Below, in pieces: positions 34,644 to 43,688 of a stretch of DNA of 64,000 bases (its first letter is position 1; every line of letters begins with the position of its first letter). The DNA lies in contig JAUQXA010000010.1 in assembly GCA_030834895.1 (NCBI GenBank), forward strand, positions 248,001 through 312,000, in the 5' to 3' direction. Made by a program: the position numbers and the translations under genes. The notes under the pieces were generated by a model. The model did no database searches, was not told where the DNA came from, and saw only the letters and a program-made list of their open reading frames with translations. The stretch comes from Anaerolineales bacterium. Lineage in GTDB: Bacteria; Chloroflexota; Anaerolineae; Anaerolineales; Villigracilaceae.

Positions 34644-35252
34644 CTAAATTTTTTCCGCTTCCAATTTCTTGATTATTTCCAAATCTTCAGGAAGATCCAA
34701 ATCCAGTCCGAGAGAGGGTAGTTCCACGATCTCCAGTTTTGCACCAGATTTCTTTGCGCGTTCGCAGTGACGGTGGAACGAGCCTTCACCGAAGTCATAT
34801 TCGATTTGTCCTGCCGGAACCATCAGCAATGCATTTGTTCCTTTGCCGTGTCTGTCGGGGGCGATGACCACTACAGGCGGCTTCACGGCTTTGTCGATCA
34901 ACACGCGCACATCGTCGGGTGTCAACAAAGGCAAGTCGGCAGGCAGGACCAGCACGCCGCGCGTCGAGTGGACTTGCGCCATCACGGTAGCCCGCTTCAA
35001 TGCCGTGTTCAAATGTGGCTGACCATCCTCCTGCACGGTCTTTGCGCCCTGATTGCGGGCGATGGTCAGGGCTTGCGGGTCACGGCTCACTACCAAAATC
35101 TGGTCGAGCTCCTTCAACTCGGAAAGTACCTTGATGGTGCGTTCCAATAGGGTTTGGTTCAGCGCAGCTCGTTCGTCTTCTGTTAATGTGCCGGCGAGGC
35201 GTGACTTTCCCCGCCGTAAGGGTTTCACTGGGACAATTGCCCAAAGTGTCAT
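34644..35252 (-). CDS. cofC: CofC, phospholactate/phosphoenolpyruvate guanylyltransferase
   Basis: A 202-residue nucleotidyltransferase (MTLWAIVPVKPLRRGKSRLA; VLVLPADLPLLTPDDV; PDRHGKGTNALL). It activates 2-phospholactate or phosphoenolpyruvate with GTP for F420 synthesis. Its start overlaps the cofD stop by 4 nt. An FbiB-C-like reductase in the cluster favours phosphoenolpyruvate as substrate, which is an inference. Confidence 0.93.
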   Translation of the reverse strand: MTLWAIVPVKPLRRGKSRLAGTLTEDERAALNQTLLERTIKVLSELKELDQILVVSRDPQALTIARNQGAKTVQEDGQPHLNTALKRATVMAQVHSTRGVLVLPADLPLLTPDDVRVLIDKAVKPPVVVIAPDRHGKGTNALLMVPAGQIEYDFGEGSFHRHCERAKKSGAKLEIVELPSLGLDLDLPEDLEIIKKLEAEKI

Positions 35253-36196
35253 AATAAACTCCCAACGAATTGGAGAACATCCATTGCCAGGCGGGCGCGG
35301 TCGGCAGACGAATTCATCAAGGTGTCCGTCACTAATATTTTACTCTTTTTGAATTTGTCTGACAATTGTTTGTCCTGGCTGTCCAACACGAATCCAGTCA
35401 ACAGGTTACGGTAATGTTCCGCGACGGCCAGCGCCGAAGGCTCGATGCCCAGCTCGGCGTACATTTTGGCGGCGGGACCCTTCACGGTCTTCCCGTCGAT
35501 GATGGGGGACACCGCGACCACGGGTTTATCAAATCTTTGTCCCCCTCCCTTTGGGAGAGGGGTTGGGGCGAGGGATGGAACGCGCAGAATCGGGTCGATG
35601 CTGACCCAGGGATTGGACGGGCAGATGATAACTGCGTCTGCCGCTTCGAGCGCTTCATTCGCGCCGACGGCTGGTTGCGCTCCCTCGATTCCGTCGAACC
35701 GAAAGCCTTTGACTCTCGGCTCGCAATGCCTGTGAACAAAATATTCCTGGAATGCCAGTTCGCCTTCGTCCGTGTCCACGATGGTTCGGACGGGCGAATC
35801 GCTCATCGGCAAAACTGTCTGCTTGATTCCCCATGCTTCGCAAAATTCCCGCGTGACTTGTGAAAGCGATTTGCCTTCCTTCAATCTTCGCGTGCGTTCG
35901 AGATGCGTGGCAATGTCCTGGTCGCCGAGACGAAACCAATTTGGCCCGCCGAGTCTTTCGATGTTGGTGGTGACATTCCAGGTCTCGTTTTGACGTCCCC
36001 AGCCTGTTTCGGGATTTGCCAATCCTGCCAGCGTGTAGCAAACCGTATCCAAATCGGGACAGATGCTCAGACCGAGGTGCTCAAAGTCATCGCCGGTGTT
36101 GACGATGACGGTCAGATCTTCAGGGGATAAAACTTGGGCGAGTCCGTGAGCCAGTTTTGCGCCACCGACTCCGCCTGCGAGAGCGACAATTTTCAT
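35249..36196 (-). CDS. cofD: CofD, 2-phospho-L-lactate (or enolpyruvyl) transferase
   Basis: A 315-residue enzyme beginning MKIVALAGGVGGAKLAHGLA, with TGDDFEHLGLSICPDLDTV (Fo/metal binding) and AVSPIIDGKTVKGPAAKM. It transfers the phospho-organic group onto Fo. Residues about 207-221 (SLAPTPLPKGGGQ) interrupt the normally short stretch before VVAVSP and are encoded by a CCCCTCCC/GGGAGAGGGG hairpin element (35540-35576). No clear ribosome site precedes the ATG. Confidence 0.93.
   Translation of the reverse strand: MKIVALAGGVGGAKLAHGLAQVLSPEDLTVIVNTGDDFEHLGLSICPDLDTVCYTLAGLANPETGWGRQNETWNVTTNIERLGGPNWFRLGDQDIATHLERTRRLKEGKSLSQVTREFCEAWGIKQTVLPMSDSPVRTIVDTDEGELAFQEYFVHRHCEPRVKGFRFDGIEGAQPAVGANEALEAADAVIICPSNPWVSIDPILRVPSLAPTPLPKGGGQRFDKPVVAVSPIIDGKTVKGPAAKMYAELGIEPSALAVAEHYRNLLTGFVLDSQDKQLSDKFKKSKILVTDTLMNSSADRARLAMDVLQFVGSLL
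35540..35576. repeat. Hairpin element in frame inside cofD
   Basis: CCCCTCCC-ttt-GGGAGAGGGG followed by TTGGGGCGAGGG. Relatives end the coding regions at 7995 and 7545 and lie within the hydrolase gene at 59665. Confidence 0.75.
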
Positions 36197-36207
36197 AGCT
36201 AAATGAT

Positions 36208-36262
36208 GGAGTCGAAAATCTCCTGATTTTCGACTATCAAACGTCAGGAGACGTTTGACTCC
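36208..36262. repeat. Three-stem palindrome at the nitroreductase 3' end
   Basis: Outer arms GGAGTC/GACTCC enclose hairpins CGAAAATC/GATTTTCG and AAACGTC/GACGTTT, forming a cloverleaf-like structure. The last codons of the nitroreductase (QTSPDV) lie inside it. Confidence 0.75.
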
Positions 36263-36851
36263 ACCTTATAGTTTCCTTCAGTGGTTTTCTAGCTTTAGAT
36301 TTAATAGTCTCATCTGGATAACCTATAAAATACATGGCTTGTGGTTCCCAACTTTCGGGAAGATCCAACGCGGCGCGGGTTTCTTCCTGCGCGTACAGCG
36401 GCCAGCAGATCCAGTTTCCTCCCAATCCTTCGGCGTGCGCGGCCAGCAACAATTGCAGACCAGCCAGTGCCGTGGATTGGACGCCCATTACCGCTTCTTC
36501 GGGCGTATCCACGTGGACATCGGTTTTATCGCGGCATAGAACAATCACTACAGGAGCCTCGTCCATGCGGCGGAGCGACGTGGCAACACGCTTTTCGATG
36601 TCGGCTTCATCCGCGCTTTGGGATTGCATGTCCGCCCGCATTTTGCCTGTAACCGCTTTGGCGAGGCGGGTTTTGGTCGCGGTGTCCGTAACGACAGCAA
36701 ATCGCCAGGGCTGGCGATTGTGCGCGGACGGGGCAAAGGTTGCGGTGGTGAGTATCTCCTCGATGACCGACTCAGGCACGGGGTCGGGATTGAAGTGGCG
36801 GACCGAGCGGCGGGTCCGCAGGAAGGTATGAAGTTCTTGTTTGGTGGGCAT
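36237..36851 (-). CDS. Nitroreductase-family protein resembling the C-terminal domain of FbiB (dehydro-F420 reductase)
   Basis: A 204-residue FMN-type nitroreductase fold (RTRRSVRHFNPDPVP; FAPSAHNRQPWRF). Its middle and end follow the FbiB C-terminal pattern: TRLAKAV, MRADM, EADIEKRV, LRRMDEAPVVIV, LAAHAEGLGGNWICW, LDLPESWEP. In mycobacteria that domain reduces dehydro-F420-0 and is fused to CofE; here it is separate and one gene away from cofE. I chose ATG 36851 over the TTG before it. A plain FMN nitroreductase is the alternative. Confidence 0.78.
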   Translation of the reverse strand: MPTKQELHTFLRTRRSVRHFNPDPVPESVIEEILTTATFAPSAHNRQPWRFAVVTDTATKTRLAKAVTGKMRADMQSQSADEADIEKRVATSLRRMDEAPVVIVLCRDKTDVHVDTPEEAVMGVQSTALAGLQLLLAAHAEGLGGNWICWPLYAQEETRAALDLPESWEPQAMYFIGYPDETIKSKARKPLKETIRWSQTSPDV

Positions 36852-37027
36852 CAATTTGTGGATCGCACGCTGTTGTGAGTGTATAAAAACTTTACAGGCA
36901 AATCAAGTGTAGCAAATGGTTATAAGATTTGCGTTAGTTTTTCCCTGCGAATACTCGACGATTTTGAAATTTGAAGTTTCCACTTCTGAAAGTCCCAAAG
37001 TAGAACCTTGGGACTCCGCTGAAACGT

Positions 37028-37798
37028 TTATCGAAACATATCCTGTTCTTTCGGACGGATCAATTCCTTCAAGGAACCCTCGCGTAGCGGATAGGGGAAG
37101 CCACGCACATGTACGGCCGGAGTCCCCTCGGCAGCCTGACCCATCATCAGCGAAGCGGCGGCGGCGAGTTCATCCGCCACACCAACCATGGTTACTTGCA
37201 AGGTATAGCCAAAGAGGTCTTTCCAACCACGTTCGTCCATCACAGCAGGGATGCCGCTCAAGCCGATGCAAACACCGACGGTCCCATTTCGCCAGGCGCG
37301 TCCGTGAGAATCTATAATCATCACGCCGATGTTGATTCCTGTCTTTTGCCTGATCTCATTCCTAAGCCTTCGCGCCGACTCGTCTGGGTTTTCAGGGAGC
37401 AGAAGCACGTACTCCTCTTTTTCATTTCCAAGCCCCGCCACGTTGGAATGGTCGATGCCCGCGTTGGCGCAAATGAATCCCAACTTGTGCTCGACGATGA
37501 TCGCTCCAACCCGGTTACGCAGAACCTCATTGCTTTCCTGAAGCATAAGCTCCACGATTCGCGCATCCTTTTGGGTTTTCTCCGCCAGCTCCACCGCGCG
37601 GATGGAAGGGGCGACTTCTGCGACATTTCTCATGCGTCCCTCGGCCTTGCTGACGATCTTTTGCGCGAGGATAATGATGTCATCGTTTTGCGGGTTGACC
37701 TTTGTGTCCCGCAGGGATTTAAGCAGAATATCCGCCAGATTGTCATTCTGGCGGATAAGGGGAATTTTTTGAAGCGGGGTGATGGTTAAGGAAGACAA
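37028..37798 (-). CDS. cofE: CofE, coenzyme F420-0:L-glutamate ligase
   Basis: A 256-residue enzyme with CofE motifs ICANAGIDHSN (about 108-118), DSHGRAWRNGTVGVCIGLSG (about 162-181) and VADELAAAASLMMGQA. It adds glutamates to F420-0 with GTP. No ATG is available; TTG at 37798 is the likely start, with a CATAAT box upstream. The 36855-37027 spacer carries an AGTCCCAA/TTGGGACT hairpin. Confidence 0.9.
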   Translation of the reverse strand: MSSLTITPLQKIPLIRQNDNLADILLKSLRDTKVNPQNDDIIILAQKIVSKAEGRMRNVAEVAPSIRAVELAEKTQKDARIVELMLQESNEVLRNRVGAIIVEHKLGFICANAGIDHSNVAGLGNEKEEYVLLLPENPDESARRLRNEIRQKTGINIGVMIIDSHGRAWRNGTVGVCIGLSGIPAVMDERGWKDLFGYTLQVTMVGVADELAAAASLMMGQAAEGTPAVHVRGFPYPLREGSLKELIRPKEQDMFR

Positions 37799-37822
37799 GG
37801 GTTTGATCGGTTTTCCAAAAGA

Positions 37823-38248
37823 TTATGCAGATGATGCGGGTTCGTTTTTTAAATCGCGAACAGCCTCGCAATCCAAGTCAAGAATTTTATATTGCAGGTC
37901 CGGGTACCCGAAATTGATGAGCAAACCGCGTCTAATTCTTGTTGCTTTCATATGGTTCAAGGCCTGTGTTTCTTCAATGACTGACAGATTTGGGACTGCT
38001 TTGAATTCAATAAAGATATCCGAAAAACAAATAAAATCCGCCCTGCAATGAGTAGGCATAAGATGATCCTTATATTTTATGGGGATTAGAACGTCGTGTT
38101 GAAAGGGAATATTGCGCAGGGAAAATTCAATGACAGCAGCGTCCTTGTACACGGCTGTAATAAATCCATAACCCAATTGACGATAAATTTCCATCGTCGC
38201 ATCGATTATGGAAAAAATTTGGGTGTCCTGCCAATCAGCTAGCTTCAT
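37823..38248 (-). CDS. GxxExxY-family protein
   Basis: A 141-residue protein of the GxxExxY family (PF13366-like): GYGFITAVYKDAAVIEFSLR, YKDHLMPTHCRADFICF, IFIEFKAVPNLS, QALNHMKATRIRRGLLINFG. The motif Glu of GxxExxY is Ala here (GFITAVY). The fold is nuclease-like (ADF, EFKAV) but function is unknown. It lies between cofE and the F420:NADPH oxidoreductase gene; its link to F420 is not evident. Confidence 0.85.
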   Translation of the reverse strand: MKLADWQDTQIFSIIDATMEIYRQLGYGFITAVYKDAAVIEFSLRNIPFQHDVLIPIKYKDHLMPTHCRADFICFSDIFIEFKAVPNLSVIEETQALNHMKATRIRRGLLINFGYPDLQYKILDLDCEAVRDLKNEPASSA

Positions 38249-38278
38249 TGCAAAATCTGCGCGATCTTTTCAAACCAT

Positions 38279-38956
38279 CTATTCTTTTGATGCGCCAGTG
38301 ATTTTGATCCCGGCATGAGTCGAACCGTATTTCTTGTTGATGCCGATCAGGATGCTGGTCATGCCTTCGACAACAACGGAGTTTTCGATTGGACCCGCGT
38401 CCCAACCACGCAGACCTGCCGCCTCAACCAGTTTGATGGTTTCAGCGCGGGCTTCCTTGCTGCTGCCTGTGACAAGCACGTCACATTCCGCGCCCGAGTC
38501 CTGGAGCAGGTGATCGTAGCCGATGTTTTGGAAGGCGGCGCAGACTTGCACATCGTCACCGACGATTTCTTTCGCCTCCTGTGCGGCGGAGCCTGCGGCA
38601 GGCATTTGCACAGTGGCGACTTTGGGCGGCACGAGAGGAACGGTCACATCCACAAGGAGCTTGCCTTTGAGCTTTTCTTTGAGCGCTTCCAATGTGTCGC
38701 GATGAGCAGCATAGGGGACGGTCAACACGGCGATGTCCGCCGCGTGGGCGGCTTCGAGGTTGCCCATTCCATTTACAACACCTTCTCCATTAAGCATTTC
38801 CTTGACTTCATTTGCTGCTGTGATGGCCTTTTCGGGAGTACGCGAGCCGATTATGACGCGGTATCCCGCGCGGGCCCAACGATAAACCAATCCTTTGCCT
38901 TCCTTGCCAGTTCCACCGAGAACGGCGATGGTTAGTAACAGATTCGAGTCGGTCAT
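38279..38956 (-). CDS. npdG: F420H2:NADP+ oxidoreductase (NADPH-dependent F420 reductase)
   Basis: A 225-residue protein with an N-terminal NADP motif (IAVLGGTGKEGKGLVYRWAR, then RVIIGSRTPEKA) and VLTVPYAAHRDTLEALK, VAAFQNIGYDHL-like VCAAFQNIGYDHLLQD, matching Fno/NpdG. It moves hydride between NADPH and F420 and so links the LLM oxidoreductase to central redox. GGAGA precedes the ATG. Confidence 0.92.
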   Translation of the reverse strand: MTDSNLLLTIAVLGGTGKEGKGLVYRWARAGYRVIIGSRTPEKAITAANEVKEMLNGEGVVNGMGNLEAAHAADIAVLTVPYAAHRDTLEALKEKLKGKLLVDVTVPLVPPKVATVQMPAAGSAAQEAKEIVGDDVQVCAAFQNIGYDHLLQDSGAECDVLVTGSSKEARAETIKLVEAAGLRGWDAGPIENSVVVEGMTSILIGINKKYGSTHAGIKITGASKE

Positions 38957-38972
38957 TTGTTCTCCAGGGAAA

Positions 38973-40325
38973 TTAGGATACTTTCGCTACTTCTTCTTCA
39001 TATTTCTTCCACACGCGGGTCGCGACTTCGCGGGAGCGGGCGGAAATTTCTGTTTCATCCAGCGTCAACAACAGGCGGTCTTTCATCAGAACTTTGCCTG
39101 CGGCGATGGTGGTTGTGACCATGCTCTGCTGGAAGCCGAAGATGATGTGCCAGGGCAGGTTGCCGGCGGTCATGGGGGTGTAGGGGTGATAGTCCACAAA
39201 CATCAGGTCGGCGTATGCGCCGGGGACAATCTTTCCAATGGGTGCGGCGGGGAAGAACTGATTGGCCAGCGCGGCATTGTTGTAGATTGCCATCTGCTGC
39301 ACGTCATATCCGCCCATGCGGCGCGGGTCACGATGATACAGCTTATGGACGAGATAGGCTGTCTTCCACTCCTCCCACATGGCGTTGGAAAAACCGTCGT
39401 TGCCGAGGCAGACTTTGACTCCCAGCCGCAACATGGATTCAACAGCCGACATGCCCACGGCATTGTTCATGTTGGAGCGTGGTTGATGAGTAAGCCAGGT
39501 CTCAGTTTCTTTGAGGATTTCCATTTCGCGCGCGTCGAAGTGGACGCCATGCACGGCGATGCTGCGGGAACCGAGAAGCCCGTGCTTTTGCAGGCGGTCG
39601 ATCACCCGCATCCCGCTCTTTGCAAGGCTATCATACTCATCCGAATCATGCTCGGCGGTGTGTACGTGGAAACTCGTCCCTTCGGGAGCGGCGGCGCGGC
39701 AGGCTTCGAGCGTCACGCCCGAAAGCGTCAGACTGGCATGAAGCCCAAAGGCGGCCGCCAACCTCGGGTGCGGATCGGTTTGCATCCGCTTGAGGAAGCG
39801 TAGGTTTTCATTGATTCCCGCGTTTGCTTTTTCGTTCCCGTCACGATCGGTCACTTCGTAACACAAGGAGGCGCGTACGCCGCTTTTTTCTACAGCGTCA
39901 GCAATTAAGTCCAGCGAACCTTCGATGGAATTGGGTGACGCGTGATGATCGATCAGGGTGGTTGTTCCATGCTTGATTGCATCCACAAGACAGACCAGTG
40001 CCGAGTAACGGACAGCTTCCGCATCGAGCGAACGGTCGAGCGGCCACCATAATTTTTTCAAAATTTCGGGAAAGTCTTTTGGCGCGGAGCCGGGAATTGC
40101 CATGCCGCGCGCGAACGCCCCGTAAAAATGAGTGTGCGCGCAAATTCCGCCCGGCATCACATATTGACCGTGTGCGTCAAGCGTTTTGGCTTTCGGATTT
40201 TTGGCGGTCAGGGATTTGGTTGTGCCAATTTCTTTAATTCGATCGCCCTGAATAAGAATTGCGTGGTTTTCGAGAATCCGATTTTCAGGTTCCCAGGTAA
40301 TAAGGTTTGCGTTAGTTATAAGCAT
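38973..40325 (-). CDS. SsnA-like amidohydrolase
   Basis: A 450-residue amidohydrolase (ATZ/TRZ branch): CAHTHFYGAFARG metal site, HGTTTLIDHHASP, FHVHTAEHDSDEY, VHGVHFD and CLGNDGFSN. The sequence around PLDRSLDAEAVRYSALVCLV resembles SsnA, a protein genetically tied to selenium-dependent molybdenum hydroxylases, and one of these lies at 568-3576. The true start is ATG 40325, 2 nt after the stop of the NACHT-like gene. A deaminase of guanine or methylthioadenosine type is the alternative. Confidence 0.78.
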   Translation of the reverse strand: MLITNANLITWEPENRILENHAILIQGDRIKEIGTTKSLTAKNPKAKTLDAHGQYVMPGGICAHTHFYGAFARGMAIPGSAPKDFPEILKKLWWPLDRSLDAEAVRYSALVCLVDAIKHGTTTLIDHHASPNSIEGSLDLIADAVEKSGVRASLCYEVTDRDGNEKANAGINENLRFLKRMQTDPHPRLAAAFGLHASLTLSGVTLEACRAAAPEGTSFHVHTAEHDSDEYDSLAKSGMRVIDRLQKHGLLGSRSIAVHGVHFDAREMEILKETETWLTHQPRSNMNNAVGMSAVESMLRLGVKVCLGNDGFSNAMWEEWKTAYLVHKLYHRDPRRMGGYDVQQMAIYNNAALANQFFPAAPIGKIVPGAYADLMFVDYHPYTPMTAGNLPWHIIFGFQQSMVTTTIAAGKVLMKDRLLLTLDETEISARSREVATRVWKKYEEEVAKVS

Positions 40326-40327
40326 GG

Positions 40328-42856
40328 TTAACCGTATCCATATTGATTGGGGTGGGGAAGTTTGACGCCTGATGTGCCAAGTTCCCAAAGGATATTATAG
40401 GCAGCCTCGCGCAATTCAGGTTCATCCTTGTACATGGCATCATAAATCTGCGCGATAACACCTTCGCTGGGCGTGTATTTCAGATAAGGTAGGGCGGCAA
40501 GCCGCGTCTCCGAGACTTCGCTCTTGAGTGCCAGCAAGAGAATATCGGTGGCGGGGACTCCAGGAGAGATGCCCATTCCCTGCTTGCCTGCAAATTCGAT
40601 CAGCCAGGGCGATTCGGATGGAGCTTTCAACTTGCGTGGAGCGCGCGAGCCGGCGCTGGTCTTTGACTCCAGCACTTCGGTTGCGGCATTGCGGACGACC
40701 CACTGGTCATCCTCGATCTGAATCTTTTGCAGCAATTCGATTGCCCAGGATTCATTGACCCTTCCAAGTCCATAGGCAACCGCGCGCCGCAGGAGGATAT
40801 CGTTGATGGTCACGCCGTCCCGCAGCATGGCATAGCCTTCGCCGGGGTCATTCGCCAGCGCCTCTGCCGCTGCACGGCGGATGTTCTCGTCACCGCTGAG
40901 CAGGGTATGTGCCACCTTTTCCAACGCTTCATTTGTGCCAATGGCGACCAACGCCATGCAAGCCGCGTCACGGACCGCCTGGCTTGGCGCGTTCACGGTG
41001 CGTTCCAAAACTTGCACGGCTTTTGCATCGCGCATGGCGCCTGATCCCAAAACCGACAGTTGGACCAACTCGAATGCCGTAGTGGTGGCAAATTGACGGA
41101 AGAGGGTCATGGCGCTTGGGTCGCTGCTGATAACGAACGCTGCCATGGCCTGCCCACGCAGGTTGAGCGGGACGCCTTCCGTCTGCAGGATTGCAGCCAA
41201 TGCCCCAAAGAGTTTTCCACGCCAGGGCGCATTTCGGGGTGCGTCGCGCAGCCAGCGGGCCGCCGCAAAAAGCGGACGGTGCATGGGCAGGCGCGTGAAT
41301 CCCAACAGAGCCTGTACCAGCCTGCTGGCATCACCATGCGCCGCAAAGTAGCGCATGGCAAGGTATTTCCCCGACCAATCCGGCTGATTGAGGATGTCCA
41401 CTTCCACGTTGTAGTTGACCAGCGCGCGTCCCGCCAGATAACCCGCGAAAACGGGATGCGTGAAGCGCATCTTGTTGTTGGGATAGGCAACCAGCAGTCC
41501 GCTGGCGGCCATTTTTCCAAGCAAGCCGGAACTGGGAGTAGTAACTTTTTCGACTTTTTTCCCTTTCTTGGGCTTTGTCTCTTCAGGTGTTTCTACTGTC
41601 TCATCAGTTGATTCGCCTTCGGGTTTTTCCTCCGCCACTTCAAACGATTTGACCCAACCCCGGGCTACATGCGCGTCGAAAACAGGTTGGGCATTGACAG
41701 TGACCTGCATGGCCAAAGTTTCCAACGCTGCAAGCGGAGTGTTGACCGGCGCGATGCGGCGGACATGTGTTGCAATGGATTCCAATACATGGGGTCCCAG
41801 GCTGTCGCCTGCGTACGCCCCCCAGGTTTTGAGAGTCAATTCAAGGGGAGATAAATTTGCATTGTCGGCACTCAGCCAGGTGTTCAACAAAAGCGGGTCC
41901 ACCTGTTCGGGTCCAGTCTGTGCCCACGCTTCCATTGCAACGGTCGTTGACCACAGATAGCTCCACTGGTTGATGAACCTTTCGTTTTCGCGGTCAGACC
42001 AGGTCATCATGGCTAGGGGCGCGAACCCAAGCCCAATCAAGCCGTCCAGATATTCCGGTGCGCCGGTAGTAACGATGCGTGTCTTCGGGTAGTTTTGGAC
42101 AATGACCTTGAAATAGTCCGTGACGATTTGCTGACTTTCAGGTGTGATCTCATCATAGCCGTCAATCAGCAGGAGAGCATCGCCACTCTTGAAAACATTC
42201 TGGAACAAGGCTGGCAGGCGCGGCTGGTCAAGCAGGGGGGCGTGTTCGGCTGCGGCGTTGACGAGCGGGGCAAGCGGGTCCTTTGGGTCTGAGATGGGCA
42301 GTTTCAAATCCGCCACGTGATAAAGGAATGGAACGGCATCTTTAAGCCCTTCCAGCTTTTCACTGCGATTTGCCGCCAGCGATGCGAGATGCGCCAACGA
42401 TACGGTTTTGCCGATGCCGGGCTGTCCGATGATGACAATGTTTGTGTTGCCGGAAAGTGCCTGTGGGAGTGTGATGGTCTGCGCGTGATAGACTGCCGCG
42501 ACTTCAGGCCAGGCGGGCAGGTAGGGCAGGGTCTGTGAAACGATATCCTCGAACTTGGGCGGCGTACCGGGTTCGACGACCTGCGGTGGCGCAATGAGCA
42601 ACGGCTCCAGCAGGATTTCATCCAGCGCAAAAAGCGACGCGGCAAGGTGCATACCTTGTGCCCGGCGCAGGGTGATGCGGCGATGATTTTCCTCCACGGT
42701 GCTTGTCTTGCGTGCTTTTGCCACCTCACGCTGTTCCTTCATGCCCGCGGCTATTTCATTCCACATCGGGCGGGCGCGGGAAATCAGCCACCAGAAGATG
42801 GAGGCGGCGATGAAGCCGGCAAAGAAAGAGAACGGGTCGATGGCAAATCTGAACAT
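40328..42856 (-). CDS. Membrane-anchored NACHT-like NTPase with HEAT repeats
   Basis: An 842-residue protein. Residues 5-25 form a membrane helix (FFAGFIAASIFWWLI). A NACHT/STAND NTPase occupies about 130-480: Walker A IIGQPGIGKT, Walker B ALLLIDGYDEI, TGAPEYLDGL sensor. A Lys/Glu-rich linker (about 405-435) follows, then about eight HEAT-like helical repeats to the C-terminus (DAACMALVAIG; NIRRAAAEAL; LLRRAVAYGLG; RNAATEVLES). The layout matches NLR-like sensors. No effector domain is fused apart from the membrane anchor. The stop is 2 nt before the SsnA-like start. Confidence 0.8.
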   Translation of the reverse strand: MFRFAIDPFSFFAGFIAASIFWWLISRARPMWNEIAAGMKEQREVAKARKTSTVEENHRRITLRRAQGMHLAASLFALDEILLEPLLIAPPQVVEPGTPPKFEDIVSQTLPYLPAWPEVAAVYHAQTITLPQALSGNTNIVIIGQPGIGKTVSLAHLASLAANRSEKLEGLKDAVPFLYHVADLKLPISDPKDPLAPLVNAAAEHAPLLDQPRLPALFQNVFKSGDALLLIDGYDEITPESQQIVTDYFKVIVQNYPKTRIVTTGAPEYLDGLIGLGFAPLAMMTWSDRENERFINQWSYLWSTTVAMEAWAQTGPEQVDPLLLNTWLSADNANLSPLELTLKTWGAYAGDSLGPHVLESIATHVRRIAPVNTPLAALETLAMQVTVNAQPVFDAHVARGWVKSFEVAEEKPEGESTDETVETPEETKPKKGKKVEKVTTPSSGLLGKMAASGLLVAYPNNKMRFTHPVFAGYLAGRALVNYNVEVDILNQPDWSGKYLAMRYFAAHGDASRLVQALLGFTRLPMHRPLFAAARWLRDAPRNAPWRGKLFGALAAILQTEGVPLNLRGQAMAAFVISSDPSAMTLFRQFATTTAFELVQLSVLGSGAMRDAKAVQVLERTVNAPSQAVRDAACMALVAIGTNEALEKVAHTLLSGDENIRRAAAEALANDPGEGYAMLRDGVTINDILLRRAVAYGLGRVNESWAIELLQKIQIEDDQWVVRNAATEVLESKTSAGSRAPRKLKAPSESPWLIEFAGKQGMGISPGVPATDILLLALKSEVSETRLAALPYLKYTPSEGVIAQIYDAMYKDEPELREAAYNILWELGTSGVKLPHPNQYGYG

Positions 42857-42862
42857 GGATGA

Positions 42863-43564
42863 CTAGCTCACGTATAGGATTCTTCCACAGGAGGGACAGT
42901 ATGCCAGTTGCTTTTGCGAACGCGCATTTTGCTGCATGGCGATGGTGATGGTTGCCCCACATGACGCGCAGGAACTATCGCTCACCTCAGTGATTGCAAC
43001 GCCATTTTTTTGCTTTCGCAGACTTTCGTAGTATTTAAGTTTGTCAACCTCAATGGGCGCAAGTATCGCCTCGCGTTCATCGGCAAGTTGTTCAAGTTTT
43101 ACCAAAAATACAGATTGGTCTGCAATCAATTTTTTGTGCTCATCTCCAAGCCGCGCCTGAATTAACTCGAGTTTCGTCTTTGCGGTTTGGAGATTGTTTT
43201 CTGCGTTTTCCACTCCGACCATCGCTTCGAGTTCGCGTTCCTCCAGGGTGACCAGGTGCTTTTTAAGCGAGACGATATCCTTTTGTAAGTCCTGCAGTTC
43301 CTTTGGGTTTTGCACCTTGCCGCCATATAAACTGGAATCAGCCTGATCGATTTTTATTTTTTGAGATTCCACGTCGGTCTCGGCGTTTTTCAACATGTTG
43401 GCGGCGTGATGATGACCGGATTGGGCAGCCTGCAATTCCTTAAGCGCCTGTTGAAGTTCCGTGTCGTTTTCGAGCGTCCGTCGAATGTTTTCCAACTGCG
43501 AACGGGCATGGTCGATTTGACTATCCACTTGCTGCAATCTGTAAAGTCCCAAAGATGCGCTCAT
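42863..43564 (-). CDS. Zinc-ribbon coiled-coil protein (CT398/CdsZ-like)
   Basis: A 233-residue protein: a long antiparallel coiled coil (about residues 8-170) and a C-terminal C4 zinc ribbon (CASCG, then CPSCG). This widespread family lacks a settled function; CT398-type members bind sigma-54 or secretion components. The start is ATG 43564 because TATAAT ends 6 nt before it; a longer frame to 43669 would include the promoter. Stop is 7 nt before the NACHT-like start. Confidence 0.88.
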   Translation of the reverse strand: MSASLGLYRLQQVDSQIDHARSQLENIRRTLENDTELQQALKELQAAQSGHHHAANMLKNAETDVESQKIKIDQADSSLYGGKVQNPKELQDLQKDIVSLKKHLVTLEERELEAMVGVENAENNLQTAKTKLELIQARLGDEHKKLIADQSVFLVKLEQLADEREAILAPIEVDKLKYYESLRKQKNGVAITEVSDSSCASCGATITIAMQQNARSQKQLAYCPSCGRILYVS

Positions 43565-43570
43565 GAGTCG

Positions 43571-43576
43571 ATTATA
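43571..43576 (-). promoter_or_regulatory. -10 box for a leaderless zinc-ribbon mRNA
   Basis: TATAAT (43576-43571), then CGACTC, then ATG at 43564: exactly 6 nt. Confidence 0.68.
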
Positions 43577-43688
43577 TACGAAGAGTGAAAAATTTGCTCG
43601 TTTTTGATAAATGTCTGACAACTCTTTAAGGCAATTGTCAAGTTTTTTCAGCTTGCGCGTAATTGTCAACTTTCACATCTTTTCAGAT

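Noticed and set aside
38895..39803. Plus-strand open frame of about 300 codons
   Set aside because: Antisense of the SsnA-like gene, which has clear metal-binding motifs.
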